In this document: positions 9,340-18,701 of the stretch, one piece after another
How positions within the stretch are numbered: position 1 is the stretch's first letter
How the letters are laid out: the number at the start of each line of letters is the position of its first letter
Source of the DNA: JAJPKK01 sp963702755
GTDB taxonomy: Bacteria; Pseudomonadota; Alphaproteobacteria; Rhizobiales; Xanthobacteraceae
Reading direction: 5' to 3'
NCBI GenBank assembly: GCA_963702755.1
Contig: CAVPDZ010000030.1
Coordinates: 1-64,000, forward strand
DNA length: 64,000 nt
The notes under the pieces: generated by a model
Seen by the model: only the letters and a program-made list of their open reading frames with translations
Told to the model about the DNA's origin: nothing
Databases searched by the model: none
Made by a program: the position numbers and the translations under genes

Positions 9340-10947
9340 ATGTTATATTTTTCACGCACCAAAGCGGCCGCAATCTTGCTGACGGCGCTGGTCGTTTGCA
9401 GCTTCTCCATCCCCAATTTCTTCTCCGAGCAGACCGTGAAGAGCTGGCCGACCTGGGCGCAGCGCCGGCTGGTGCTCGGCCTTGACCTGCAGGGTGGTTC
9501 CTCGATCCTGCTCGAGGTCGACAAGAACGACATTCGCAAGCAGCGCCTCGACACTTTGCGCGATGATGTGCGCCGCACGCTTCGCGACGCGCGCATCAAC
9601 TGGGCGAATCCGCCGGTGGTGCGCGGCAACAGCGTCGAAGTCAGGTTGCGCGACGACAATAACTTCCAGACTGCCTTCAATAAGCTTCGCGATCTGTCGC
9701 AGCCGCTCGGCGGTGTGTTGGCCGGCAACGGACAGCGTAGCCTCGATATTACCGACACGGGCGGCGGGCTGATCCGTCTGACGCCGACCGACGCCGGCAT
9801 GACTGAGCGCGAGCGCCAGACCGTCGATCAGTCGATCCCGATCATTGAGAAGCGCATCAACGAACTCGGCCTCGTCGAGCCGACGATTCAGCGCCAAGGC
9901 GTTGACCGTATCCTGGTGCAGGTACCAGGCCTTGGGGATCCGAGGCGTCTGCTGGAGTTGCTCGGCCGCACTGCGAAGCTCGAATTCCGCATGGTCGATA
10001 CGTCGATGACCGCAGAGGACGCGCTCAAAACCCGGCCGCCGCCTGACTCGGAAGTGCTTTACGAGACGCGCGACAACCAGCGCACTCCTGTCCTGGTGTA
10101 CAAACAGGCGCTGGTGGACGGTTCGGATCTCACGGATGCGCAAGCCTCCTTCGATCAACGCACCAATGAGCCGATCGTCAACTTCAAGTTCAATCTGAGC
10201 GGCGCCCGCAAATTCGGCGCGGCGACCCAGGAGAACGTCGGTCGGCCGTTCGCGATCGTGCTCGACAACGAGGTGATTTCCGCACCGGTGATCCGCGAGC
10301 CGATCCTGGGCGGCTCGGGCCAGATCTCCGGCAATTTCACGGTGGAATCCGCTAACAATCTCGCGATCCTGCTGCGCGCGGGTGCGCTGCCCGCCAAGCT
10401 GACCCCGATCGAGCAACGCGTGGTGGGACCGGGGCTTGGTCAGGACTCCATCAAGGCCGGCGAAACGGCTTCGATCGCCGGCGCCATCCTGGTCGTCGTA
10501 TTCATGCTCGCGACTTACGGGCTGTTCGGGTTGTTCGCCAACATCGCGGTCGCCGTCAACGTGGCAATGATCCTCGGCATCTTGTCGTTGCTCAGCGCAA
10601 CGCTGACGCTGCCCGGCATCGCGGGCATCGTGCTCACCGTCGGCATCGCGGTCAACTCGAACGTTCTCATTTATGAGCGTATCCGCGAGGAGGTGCGCCA
10701 CGGGCGCACGCCTATCACCGCAATCGACGCGGGTTTCACCCGCGCGCTCGCGACGATCCTCGATTCCAACATCACGACCTTCATCGCCGCGGCCGTGCTG
10801 TTCATGATCGGCACTGGCCCGGTGCGCGGCTTCGCCGTCACGCTCGGAGTTGGAATCCTCACCACCCTGTTTACGGCCTTCACCCTGACGCGGCTGATCG
10901 TCGCCTGGTGGGTGCGCATGATGCGGCCGCAAGCCGTGCCGATCTAA
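9340..10947 (+). CDS. secD: protein translocase subunit SecD
   Basis: Proton-driven membrane component that pulls exported proteins through SecYEG on the periplasmic side. After TM1 comes the D1 signature LVLGLDLQGGSSILLEVD. The large periplasmic P1 domain follows, with KRINELGLVEPTIQRQGVDRILVQVPG. The five-helix RND-like membrane domain begins at GPGLGQDSIKAGETASIAGAILVVVFM and carries GIAVNSNVLIYERIREE. It has 535 residues, full length for alphaproteobacteria, and no frame problem. Confidence 0.97.
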   Translation: MLYFSRTKAAAILLTALVVCSFSIPNFFSEQTVKSWPTWAQRRLVLGLDLQGGSSILLEVDKNDIRKQRLDTLRDDVRRTLRDARINWANPPVVRGNSVEVRLRDDNNFQTAFNKLRDLSQPLGGVLAGNGQRSLDITDTGGGLIRLTPTDAGMTERERQTVDQSIPIIEKRINELGLVEPTIQRQGVDRILVQVPGLGDPRRLLELLGRTAKLEFRMVDTSMTAEDALKTRPPPDSEVLYETRDNQRTPVLVYKQALVDGSDLTDAQASFDQRTNEPIVNFKFNLSGARKFGAATQENVGRPFAIVLDNEVISAPVIREPILGGSGQISGNFTVESANNLAILLRAGALPAKLTPIEQRVVGPGLGQDSIKAGETASIAGAILVVVFMLATYGLFGLFANIAVAVNVAMILGILSLLSATLTLPGIAGIVLTVGIAVNSNVLIYERIREEVRHGRTPITAIDAGFTRALATILDSNITTFIAAAVLFMIGTGPVRGFAVTLGVGILTTLFTAFTLTRLIVAWWVRMMRPQAVPI

Positions 10948-10978
10948 TCGGCGTCCCGTTCCACAAGGAAGACACCTC

Positions 10979-11980
10979 GTGTTCCTGCTTCGCATCGTCC
11001 CGGACGAGACCTCGTTCGATTTCATCCGCTTTCGCCGGATCAGTTTTCCGATCTCGGCGATATTGTCGATCGTCGCCATCACCCTCTACTTCACGCACGG
11101 CCTGAATTTCGGCATCGACTTCAAGGGCGGCACCTTGATGGAGGTGCAATCGAAGTCTGGCCCGATCGACATCGCCAAGATGCGGTCAACGCTGGGCGAA
11201 CTGAGTCTCGGCGAGATCCAGCTTCAGGAATATGGCGCACCCGACGTCGTGCTGATCCGCATCGCGAGACAGCCGGGCGGGGAAGAGGCGCAGCAGATTT
11301 CCGAAACCAAGGTGCGGGCCGCGCTGGGCGACACCGTCGACTACCGCCGCGTCGAAGTCGTGGGGCCGCGCATCTCAGGCGAGTTCCTGCACTGGGGCAT
11401 CATCGGAATCTTTCTCGCCATCGCGGCCATCCTGATTTACCTGTGGTTCCGGTTCGAATGGCAGTTCGCGCTCGGCGCCATGATCGCCAACGTGCACGAT
11501 ATCGTGCTCACGCTTGGCTTCATGTCGATCACGCAAATCGATTTCGACCTCACCAGCATCGCGGCGCTGCTGACGATTTTGGGCTATTCGCTCAACGACA
11601 CCGTCGTCATCTATGACCGTATCCGCGAAATGCTGCGGCGCTACAAGAGAATGCCGATGACGGAGCTGCTCAACGTGTCGATCAACGCGACGCTGTCGCG
11701 CTCCGTGATCACCCACGTGACGGTGCTCCTCGCTCTGTTGGCGTTGCTGCTGTTCGGCGGCGAGGCGATCCATTCGTTCACCGCGACCATGATGTTCGGC
11801 GCCGCCCTCGTCGGTACCTACACGTCGGTCTTCATCGCTTCGCCGATCCTCATCTATCTCGGCGTCGGCACCGGTCGGCAGTTCGTTCCGGAGACGCCCG
11901 AGGAAGACGAGAAGGAGGTAGCGTCGCCTCCGTTGGCGGCGGCGGGCGGCTCTCGCGTTCCGGCAAAGGCACGGCGCTGA
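10979..11980 (+). CDS. secF: protein translocase subunit SecF
   Basis: Partner of SecD. It starts at GTG with AAGGAAG upstream. The signature HGLNFGIDFKGGTLMEV follows TM1; LTILGYSLNDTVVIYDRIREMLRRY is the conserved membrane block. The C-terminus is charged and cytoplasmic. It has 333 residues and starts 31 nt after secD. Confidence 0.97.
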   Translation: MFLLRIVPDETSFDFIRFRRISFPISAILSIVAITLYFTHGLNFGIDFKGGTLMEVQSKSGPIDIAKMRSTLGELSLGEIQLQEYGAPDVVLIRIARQPGGEEAQQISETKVRAALGDTVDYRRVEVVGPRISGEFLHWGIIGIFLAIAAILIYLWFRFEWQFALGAMIANVHDIVLTLGFMSITQIDFDLTSIAALLTILGYSLNDTVVIYDRIREMLRRYKRMPMTELLNVSINATLSRSVITHVTVLLALLALLLFGGEAIHSFTATMMFGAALVGTYTSVFIASPILIYLGVGTGRQFVPETPEEDEKEVASPPLAAAGGSRVPAKARR

Positions 11981-12003
11981 CGGTAACCGGCGGCGAGGCC
12001 GAG

Positions 12004-12396
12004 GTGGACAAGGCCGAGGTGGACGAGGCCAACCGCCACCTGCCTTATGCGGCCGCGATCGAGGCGTACGGCAAGGGCGGTTTCCGCTTTGCCGACATGT
12101 CGCATCGCGGTTCGCTGCTGTGTCTGCCGGGCGGCATCTGGGCCTCGCCCGTGAAATCGGCGGCGGAGGTTGATGCCGCGGCATTGGCGCTCGCACTCGC
12201 GCCGGATGCAGGGATCGACCATTTTCTGATCGGTACCGGAACTCAGCTTATTCCACCGGCATCACCGCTGCGCGCGGCCTTCCGTGCGCGTCACATCGCG
12301 CTTGAAGCCATGACCACTGGTTCCGCGGTGAGCACTTACAACATCCTGCTGGGTGAACGGCGCCGCATCGGTGCGCTTCTGATCGCGGTGGCGTAG
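12004..12396 (+). CDS. Mth938-like domain protein (DUF498)
   Basis: A small globular cytoplasmic protein of the Mth938/NDUFAF3-like fold, whose mitochondrial relatives assist complex I assembly. Visible blocks are AAIEAYGKGGFRFADMSHRGSLLCLPGGI, DHFLIGTGTQL and the end MTTGSAVSTYNILLGERRRIGALLIAV. A GTG at 12004 gives 130 residues; an alternative start could lie a few codons away. In related genomes it stands between secF and the squalene/phytoene synthase, as here. Bacterial function unproved. Confidence 0.85.
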   Translation: MDKAEVDEANRHLPYAAAIEAYGKGGFRFADMSHRGSLLCLPGGIWASPVKSAAEVDAAALALALAPDAGIDHFLIGTGTQLIPPASPLRAAFRARHIALEAMTTGSAVSTYNILLGERRRIGALLIAVA

Positions 12397-12413
12397 TCAA
12401 CGAAAGTTCCGCA

Positions 12414-13246
12414 GTGGAGAACTCTTATTCTCATTGCGAGGCGTTGGTACGGGAGGCTGACAAAGACCGCTATCTCGCGGCTCTGTTCGCGCCGCTTCCA
12501 GCCCGCCGGCACCTATACGCGCTCTATGCCTTCGCCAGCGAGATTTCGCGCGTGGCCACGGCGGTCCGCGAACCGATGGCGGGCGAGTTGCGGCTGCAGT
12601 GGTGGCGCGATGCGCTCACCGGCGCCGGCGAGGCGAGGGCCAATCCGGTCGCCGCCGCACTCCTCGACACGATCGCGCAATGCGGGCTTTCGACCGAAAG
12701 GTTGACCGCGTTGATCGATGCCCATGCCTCCGATCTCTACGACGATCCGCCGGCGAGCGTCGCCGATCTTGATGCTTATGCGAGCGAGCACCTCGGGCAC
12801 GCTGTTCGCGCTCGGAGCGGGCAATTCTAGGCGTCTCGCACGCGGATTCCGCGGCGGAACGGGCCGGCGTCGCCTACGGCGTGACGCAAATGCTTCGCCG
12901 GTTCCCAATCGATATCGCGCGTGGGCGCATTCTCGTGCCCCGCGATCTCGCGGCGCGGCATGGCATCCACCAGGGCGAATTGGAACGGCGTCAGGCGACG
13001 CCCGGACTGCAGGCCGCGCTCGCTGAGCTGCGCGCCCACGCGCGCGAGGCGTTTGCAGGTTTTCGCGCAGCGGCGCAGCCGCTTCCCGTCGCGGCCGCGC
13101 CCGCGTTTCTCATCGCCGCGCTGGTGCCGCAAGCGCTCGATCGGCTCGATAGGGCCGCCGCCAATCCGTTCGAGGCGATCGAGGTGCCGCAATGGCGACG
13201 GCAATGGACCTTGTGGCGCGCCTCGCGGCGCTGGCCGGCGGTTTGA
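12414..13246 (+). CDS. squalene/phytoene synthase family protein, two frameshifts
   Basis: A trans-isoprenyl diphosphate synthase-like protein (~276 residues). The N-terminus has CEALVREADKDRYLAALFAP, LYALYAFASEISRVA and LRLQWWRDAL; the aspartate-rich region is IDAHASDLYDDPP. The frame then moves twice. LDAYASE|TSGTLFALGAG changes near 12788, and AIL|GVSHADSAAERAGVAYGVTQMLRRF near 12826. The second half runs to 13246 (DIARGRILVP, EAIEVPQWRRQWTLWRA). It follows the Mth938 gene by 17 nt. The homologue at this locus in Hyphomicrobiales is related to human NDUFAF6 and may serve complex I rather than carotenoids or hopanoids. Confidence 0.8.
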
Positions 13247-13261
13247 TCGAAATATCAGAAT

Positions 13262-14698
13262 CTACAGCACGAACCGATCACGCATGTTGTGCCGCGCGTT
13301 CAGGATGCTTGCGACCGTTGCGCGTTCGGCATCCGACGTGATCAGCGGATCGATGCTGTCGACCTGGTTGGTGGCGACGAGCTGCAAGATGTCGGTGCGC
13401 ACGTGGCCCGCGGCGTTGCGCGGCAGCGACGGCACCACCTGAATGAAATTCGGCGCATTGTCGCGACCCACGGCCTCCGCGAGATAGCTTGCGAGTTTGT
13501 CTTCCTTGATCGCGTCCGCCGCTTCGACGAAGGCGTAAAGACCGGTGCCGGTGAGTCGGTCGGGATAGGCGAGGACGGCAGTGTCGCGCACCGCCGGATG
13601 CGACATCAGCGCGGCTGCGACCGCCGGCGCTCCATAGAGGTTCTTGCGCGCGACCACGATGCGGTCGACAAGCCGCCATTCCTCGGGCGACGTGATCAGG
13701 GGCTCGATCAGATCGACCTGGTTGGTGCTGATGAGCCGAAGGATGTCCCGTCGCACGTTGCCGTCCGTTGTTCGCGGCAGCGCGTCGGCGATCTGCAGAA
13801 ACTCGGGCAATCGCTCCGCGCCGAGCGTGCCGGCGAGTTCTGTCCGCACGGCGTCCTCGCGCAACGGCATGTCGCCTTCGACGAAAGCGTAAAGGCCGGT
13901 CGAGCCCTTGCGGTCCGGAAAATCGAGCACGGCGGCATCGCGCACATGCGCAATGTTCCGTAGCGCAGCTTCGATCGCCGGCGCGTCGCGGGCGAGCCGC
14001 ACGCCGCCACCCTCGGAATCGATGAAGCCGAGAAGGCCTCGCGTAACGAGCATATAGAGCTTCTTGCCGGTCATCATCCAGACGCGGGTGGGCAAGCTCT
14101 TGCGGGCGAGCACGCGTCGCTCGGCCGGCGTTATGGCGTCCGGCAGGTAGCGTCGCTTGTGCTTGAGGAAATGGCGCAGATCCTCATAGGCCGCGATGCG
14201 AAAGAGCCAACTGCGGCGCCGGAACATGGACGCCAGCTGGAAGTCGAGGAGATAGGCGCGGCCATCCGGGCTGTGCAGCCAGTTCTGCTCCTTGGCGAGA
14301 TCGTTGTGGGTGATGCCCGCCCGGTGCAGCGCCCGAAGCGCCGTTCGCGCCGAGCGGAAATAGGCGACGTCGCCGAACGGGCGCGCGATCTTGAGCGCGC
14401 TGCCGGGAATGTAGCCGCGCACCAGCCGGCTGCGATCGGCATAGAGAAGCGGCGGCGCGATGCCAAGCGCATTCGTTGCGGCAAGCGCGCGCCGCTCGCG
14501 GTGAAACAGCACATAGGCGAGCGGCCGCGACCACCACGGCACCTCGTCGAGACGGCGCAACACCGCCGGCACGTCGCCCGTTGGGCCGGCAAAAATCCCG
14601 CGTTCGACGGTCGAGAAGACATCGCGCTTGAGGACGACACCCGTCTGCCAGCGGCCGGCAAGTTCGTCGCGCAGGCCGGCGTGTTCGATGGCGGTCAT
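13262..14698 (-). CDS. RIO/Kdo-kinase-like protein fused to two AMP-binding-C-like modules
   Basis: 478 residues in three parts. Residues 1-225 resemble a small lipopolysaccharide/RIO-type kinase: catalytic loop HNDLAKEQNW (131-140) and metal motif LDFQLAS (151-157). Residues ~234-325 and ~350-445 are two related copies of a fold resembling the C-terminal lid of acyl-CoA synthetases: VRDAAVLDFPDRKGSTGLYAFVEG with LPRTTDGNVRRDILRLI, then VRDTAVLAYPDRLTGTGLYAFVEA with LPRNAAGHVRTDILQLV. The lysine that completes adenylation in true synthetases (GK in that motif) is Asn and His here, so adenylation is not expected. No large adenylation domain is present. The start codon overlaps the trmFO stop by 4 nt (ATGA), so translation is probably coupled. 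Confidence 0.8.
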   Translation of the reverse strand: MTAIEHAGLRDELAGRWQTGVVLKRDVFSTVERGIFAGPTGDVPAVLRRLDEVPWWSRPLAYVLFHRERRALAATNALGIAPPLLYADRSRLVRGYIPGSALKIARPFGDVAYFRSARTALRALHRAGITHNDLAKEQNWLHSPDGRAYLLDFQLASMFRRRSWLFRIAAYEDLRHFLKHKRRYLPDAITPAERRVLARKSLPTRVWMMTGKKLYMLVTRGLLGFIDSEGGGVRLARDAPAIEAALRNIAHVRDAAVLDFPDRKGSTGLYAFVEGDMPLREDAVRTELAGTLGAERLPEFLQIADALPRTTDGNVRRDILRLISTNQVDLIEPLITSPEEWRLVDRIVVARKNLYGAPAVAAALMSHPAVRDTAVLAYPDRLTGTGLYAFVEAADAIKEDKLASYLAEAVGRDNAPNFIQVVPSLPRNAAGHVRTDILQLVATNQVDSIDPLITSDAERATVASILNARHNMRDRFVL

Positions 14699-16176
14699 CG
14701 TTGCGGCTCCGGCATGCTGACGCGTTCCGCCTCGGGCACCAGTGGAGCGCTGCCGGCGAAGTTTGAGGTGCGGTCGGGCTCTGCCTGCCGCCGCCAGGTA
14801 TCGAGGTCCGCGAGCGCGCGGGCAGTCAGGGCGCGGCGCTTCGCCATGGCCTTGTCGCTGCCGCGGAGGCGCTGGCCATCGGCCGTGCGGGACGGGGAGC
14901 GATCGAGCGGCGGAAACAGGCCGAAATTGACGTTCATCGGCTGGAACGATCGCGGGCCCGCATCGATCTTTTCCACCGGGAGGTCGAGATGTCCGCCGGT
15001 AATGTGCGCCAGCAGCGCGCCGTGGGCGGTGGTCGGCGGCGGCGGTGCCATCGGCTCGCCGCGGCGCTCGGCGGCGGCAAACCGGCCGGCCAGGAGCCCG
15101 ATGGCGGCCGATTCCACGTAACCCTCGCAGCCGGTGATCTGTCCCGCAAAGCGCAGCCGCGGCATCGCCTTGAGGCGCAGCTTGCCATCGAGGAGCCGTG
15201 GCGAATTGAGGAAGGTGTTGCGGTGCAAGCCGCCAAGCCGGGCGAACTCCGCTTTGGCAAGGCCTGGGATCATGCGAAAGACGCGCGCTTGTTCGCCATG
15301 CTTCAGCTTGGTTTGAAAGCCTACCATGTTGAAGAGCGTGCCGAGCCGGTTGTCCTGTCGAAGCTGCACGACAGCGTACGGCTTTTCCGCGCGGTGGGGG
15401 TTGGTCAGGCCCACCGGCTTCATCGGGCCGAAGCGCAGCGTCTCGCGTCCGCGCGCCGCCATGACCTCGATCGGCAAGCAGCCGTCGAAATAGGGTGTCG
15501 TGGTCTCCCACTCCCGGAAGGATACTTTCTCCGCGCCAAACAGTGCATCGAGAAACCCTTCGTATTGGGCGCGGTCGAGCGGGCAATTGATGTAGTCGGC
15601 CCCGGTGCCGCCGGGGCCGGCATTGTCGTAGCGCGACTGGAACCAAGCGACGTTCATGTCGATCGAGTCGCGATGAACGATCGGTGCGATGGCGTCAAAG
15701 AAGGCGAGCGCGTCCTCGCCGGTCAGCCGACGGATTTCGTCCGCAAGCGCCGGGGAGGTGAGGGGGCCGGTGGCGATGATGGTTGAATCCCATCCCTGCG
15801 GCGGCACCTTGATTTCTTGGCGGCAAATCTCGATCAGCGCATTTGAGGCCAGCGCCTCAGTCACTGCCTCCGAGAAGCCGTCGCGGTCGACTGCCAGCGC
15901 CCCGCCCGCCGGGACTTGGTTGGCATCGGCCGCCCGCATGATCAGGGAGCCAAGGCGGCGCATCTCCTCGTGAAGGAGGCCGACTGCGTTCTGTTCATGG
16001 TCGTCAGAGCGGAAGGAGTTGGAGCAAACCAGTTCGGCGAGCGCGCCAGTCTTGTGAACCGGGGTCGCCTGCTCCGGGCGCATCTCGTGAAGCACCACGG
16101 GGATGCCGCGGCCGGCAATTTGCCATGCCGCTTCGCTCCCGGCGAGACCGCCGCCGATGACATGGATGGGCTGCAT
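14695..16176 (-). CDS. trmFO: methylenetetrahydrofolate-tRNA-(uracil-54-C5)-methyltransferase TrmFO
   Basis: Flavoprotein that makes m5U54 in the T-loop of tRNAs using methylenetetrahydrofolate. The N-terminal dinucleotide fold is HVIGGGLAGSEAAWQIAGRG, then LHEMRPEQATPVHKTGALAELVCSNSFRSDD, both family signatures. AVDRDGFSEAV, NAGPGGTGADYINCPLDRAQYE, RFGPMKPVGLTNP and GQITGCEGYVESAAIGLLAGRFAA follow. About 493 residues from ATG at 16176 (GTG at 16179 is possible). It is the first gene of a pair with the kinase fusion. Confidence 0.96.
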   Translation of the reverse strand: MQPIHVIGGGLAGSEAAWQIAGRGIPVVLHEMRPEQATPVHKTGALAELVCSNSFRSDDHEQNAVGLLHEEMRRLGSLIMRAADANQVPAGGALAVDRDGFSEAVTEALASNALIEICRQEIKVPPQGWDSTIIATGPLTSPALADEIRRLTGEDALAFFDAIAPIVHRDSIDMNVAWFQSRYDNAGPGGTGADYINCPLDRAQYEGFLDALFGAEKVSFREWETTTPYFDGCLPIEVMAARGRETLRFGPMKPVGLTNPHRAEKPYAVVQLRQDNRLGTLFNMVGFQTKLKHGEQARVFRMIPGLAKAEFARLGGLHRNTFLNSPRLLDGKLRLKAMPRLRFAGQITGCEGYVESAAIGLLAGRFAAAERRGEPMAPPPPTTAHGALLAHITGGHLDLPVEKIDAGPRSFQPMNVNFGLFPPLDRSPSRTADGQRLRGSDKAMAKRRALTARALADLDTWRRQAEPDRTSNFAGSAPLVPEAERVSMPEPQR

Positions 16177-16277
16177 CACCCCGTGGATATTGGAATTAAG
16201 CCTTTAGTCAACCGCAACGCCGCCGCCCGGTCAGGTCGGTAGCGACGCGGCTGTCGCTTAAATCCCCTATCGGCGGA

Positions 16278-16439
16278 TCACGCCGTTTTCTCGGCGTTGT
16301 CCCAGGCGATCCGATAGATGTCGGTCCTCGTGATCCCGATATCGGCCAGTTCCCGATCGGTGAGGTGCGTCAGTTCGTTCAACGCCTGGTCGTAGCGTCG
16401 CCATTTGCGGTACACATAGAGTACGTTGGAAAGAAACAT
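16278..16439 (-). CDS. DUF1127 family small protein
   Basis: 53 residues. The C-terminal half holds the DUF1127 signature: LTHLTDRELADIGITRTDIYRIA. In alphaproteobacteria such proteins bind RNA or tune phosphate/stress responses; the role here is not shown. The start at 16439 has GAAGGA 8 nt upstream; the frame is open further but lacks a better site. It stands alone, divergent from the binding protein at 16699 across a 259-nt spacer. Confidence 0.9.
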   Translation of the reverse strand: MFLSNVLYVYRKWRRYDQALNELTHLTDRELADIGITRTDIYRIAWDNAEKTA

Positions 16440-16698
16440 TGAAGGTCCTTCGATTTTCAGCCAGGTATTTTGCACTGCGAAGCGAATCTGCTCCGCTCGT
16501 TTTCAGAACGTTACATAAGACGATGAAAACAATGTGTTTATTGGATTTGCTGCGGTGCAGCTATGCGAAAATCGCATGGTTCGAGAGGCTCGAATTTGGA
16601 CGGGCAACGGCACCTGTCCGCATTCCTGGACTGATGCTTGGCTGGCACTGACCGAGCGGTGAGCTAGGATCAGGGACCGATCCCGAGGAGGGCCTTAG

Positions 16699-17466
16699 AT
16701 GCGACATGCCTTGATGGTTCTCGCGACCGCGCTCAGCGTGGCCATCTGTTCCACAGCCGTGCAAGCGCTCGAATTGAAGGTGCTCACCGCCGGCGCCTTC
16801 AGGGCGACGGTGGTGGCGTTGGTGCCGGAATACGAGAAGGCGAGCGGCAACAAGGTCGTGGTCGAGAACGACACGGTTGGCGCACTGGCCAAGCGGATCT
16901 TGGGCGGCGAGACTTTTGATGTTGTGGTCATGACACCGGCCGCAGTCGATGAATTGATCAGCAAGGGCAAGATCGCCTCTGGCAGCCGCAAAAGCCTCGC
17001 CCGTGTCGGGGTCGGGGTCATGGTCAAGGCGGGGGCCGCGAAACCCGACATTTCCACGGTCGATGCCTTCAAGCGGGCGGTGCTCGACGCGAAGTCCGTA
17101 AGCTTCATCGATCCGGCGAGCGGCGGCTCAAGCGGGATTTACGTCGCGAAGTTGCTGGAGCGTCTCGGCATCGCCGCCGAGGTCAAGCCGAAGGAAAAGC
17201 TGAAGGAGGGCGGCTTGGTGGCGGACTACATTGCATCCGGGCAGGCCGAACTCGGTATTCATCAAATCAGCGAAATTGTGCCCCATCACGAGGTGACCTT
17301 GGTCGGGCCGTTGCCGGCCGAGATCCAGAACTACACGGTCTACGCCGCCGGCGTCGGCGCCACGACCGCACACGCCGACGCTGCGAAGGCACTAATCGCC
17401 GTGTTTTCCGGTCCGTCGGCCCAGGCGCTGTTCAAGGCCAAAGGCATGGAAGCTGCGCCAGAATAG
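16699..17466 (+). CDS. ModA-like periplasmic substrate-binding protein (orphan)
   Basis: 255 residues with a signal peptide (cleavage near STAVQALELK). Type II periplasmic binding fold related to ModA: KVLTAGAFRATVVALVPEYEKASGNKVVVENDTVGAL, FDVVVMTPAAVDELI, FIDPASGGSSGIYVAKLLERLGI, SGQAELGIHQISEI. No permease or ATPase gene is adjacent, and the ligand residues of molybdate binders are not evident. It is a paralogue of the protein at 41250-42017. Followed 35 nt later by a GST gene. Ligand unknown. Confidence 0.85.
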   Translation: MRHALMVLATALSVAICSTAVQALELKVLTAGAFRATVVALVPEYEKASGNKVVVENDTVGALAKRILGGETFDVVVMTPAAVDELISKGKIASGSRKSLARVGVGVMVKAGAAKPDISTVDAFKRAVLDAKSVSFIDPASGGSSGIYVAKLLERLGIAAEVKPKEKLKEGGLVADYIASGQAELGIHQISEIVPHHEVTLVGPLPAEIQNYTVYAAGVGATTAHADAAKALIAVFSGPSAQALFKAKGMEAAPE

Positions 17467-17501
17467 GCAACCATCACACCCCACAACCGCAAAGGCTGAT
17501 C

Positions 17502-18119
17502 ATGGCTCAACTGACGCTCTACCATATTGCGCCGTCACGCTCCTCGATCGTGCTTTGGATGCTGGAGGAGATTGGCGAACCCTACGACATCCATCTGCTG
17601 AGCATGAAGAGGGGCACCAATCGGGAGCCGGACTATCTCGCCGTGAACCCCATGGGAAAGGTGCCGGCTCTCAAGCATGGTGACACCGTCATCACCGAGT
17701 GTGCCGCGATCTGCACCTATCTCGCCGATGCTTTCCCCAAAGCGGGCCTCAACATTCCGATCGGGGATGCGAAGCGCGGGCCGTATCTCAAGTGGCTGTT
17801 CTTCGGGCCGGGCGTGCTCGAGCCCGCCGTGATGGACCGGGCCTTCCCGCGCAGCGGCGAGCCGCCGCGAGCGGCGCTCGGCTACGGGGAGTTCGACACC
17901 GCCATGAATGTCGTCGCCAAGGCCGTTACGCCCGGGCCGTTCCTGATGGGGGACAAGTTCACCGCTGCCGACGTTGTCATCGGCTCCAACCTGCGGTGGG
18001 GAACGATGTTCAAGATGATCCCCGAGCGCAAGGAATTCGGCGACTACGTCGCGCGCTTTTCCGAGCGCCCCGCCGCCAAGCGCGCCGAGGCGAAGGACGC
18101 CGAGCTCGCCAAGCAATAG
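17502..18119 (+). CDS. glutathione S-transferase family protein
   Basis: 205 residues. The N-terminal thioredoxin-like domain is LTLYHIAPSRSSIVLWMLEEIGEPYDIHLL with the glutathione-binding cis-Pro/acidic motif NPMGKVPALKHGDTVITECAAICTYLAD. The C-terminal helical domain contains GPFLMGDKFTAADVVIGSNLRWG. The SRSS segment offers Ser rather than Cys or Tyr as the catalytic residue. Substrate unknown. Confidence 0.93.
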   Translation: MAQLTLYHIAPSRSSIVLWMLEEIGEPYDIHLLSMKRGTNREPDYLAVNPMGKVPALKHGDTVITECAAICTYLADAFPKAGLNIPIGDAKRGPYLKWLFFGPGVLEPAVMDRAFPRSGEPPRAALGYGEFDTAMNVVAKAVTPGPFLMGDKFTAADVVIGSNLRWGTMFKMIPERKEFGDYVARFSERPAAKRAEAKDAELAKQ

Positions 18120-18143
18120 GCGCCAACGTCCGTTACCTGCCCG

Positions 18144-18476
18144 TCACCTCCACCCGACGCGCGGGCGCGACCTCTTGTCGTTGCGCTCCCGCGCGGCCGT
18201 CTCGGCTCGGCGCAGATCGGCCTCCAGCACCACAACATTGTCGAGCTGCGGGTCGCCCACGTCGAGCTCGACCACGAGGTCGCCGGCCTTGCTGACCCGC
18301 GACGAGCAGGCGATCCGATGTTTGCCGTAACGCACCTGCTGATGCGCAACCTCCAGGCTCTTGCGGTTGGCAAGAACCGCGCGCAGCGCGATCAGCGCCG
18401 CCTTGGGGACATCGCGGCCAAGCAGGTTTCGCACCGCGTGGCTCGGAAGAATGATGAAGGGAAGGGAACCGTCCAT
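18144..18476 (-). CDS. hypothetical protein
   Basis: 110 residues, no family recognised. It reads plausibly as a folded domain (PFIILPSHAVRNLLGRDVPKAALIALRAVLANRKSLEVAHQQVRYG, then GDLVVELDVGDPQLDNVVVLEADL). The start at 18476 has GGAG 8 nt upstream (ATGGAGGCGTTC before ATG). It is convergent with the GST gene, 24 nt between stops. A plus-strand frame of similar size overlaps it but looks less protein-like. Confidence 0.5.
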   Translation of the reverse strand: MDGSLPFIILPSHAVRNLLGRDVPKAALIALRAVLANRKSLEVAHQQVRYGKHRIACSSRVSKAGDLVVELDVGDPQLDNVVVLEADLRRAETAARERNDKRSRPRVGWR

Positions 18477-18658
18477 GAACGCCTCCATGACGCACGGCAG
18501 GCCCGCGCCGCAATGACGCGTTTCACCTGGCGTTGTCGTCAATGGAAGGCGCTAGGGTCTCATCGTCGGCCGCTCGGCACTCAATGCGCGCGCACGTGAA
18601 ATGACGCGGCGCCGTCTTTGCAATGGCGCCGATATGCCTGCGGTTTGAAGCGCAATTA

Positions 18659-18690
18659 TGGCCGGCGGCGATGCGCCGGCCATTTTTGAA
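18659..18690 (+). terminator. GC-rich hairpin followed by a T-run
   Basis: Stem tggccggcg / cgccggcca around 18660-18682, followed by ttttt on the plus strand. It lies between the hypothetical gene at 18144 and the 3' end of the secreted-protein gene at 18702. As read on the plus strand it is a standard intrinsic terminator; on the minus strand the T-run is missing. Confidence 0.55.
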
Positions 18691-18701
18691 ATCGTCCGGC
18701 C

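Noticed and set aside
14699..15646. Upstream extension of the kinase-fusion frame into trmFO
   Set aside because: The extension reads as a second frame of trmFO; the ATG at 14698 overlapping the trmFO stop is the natural start.
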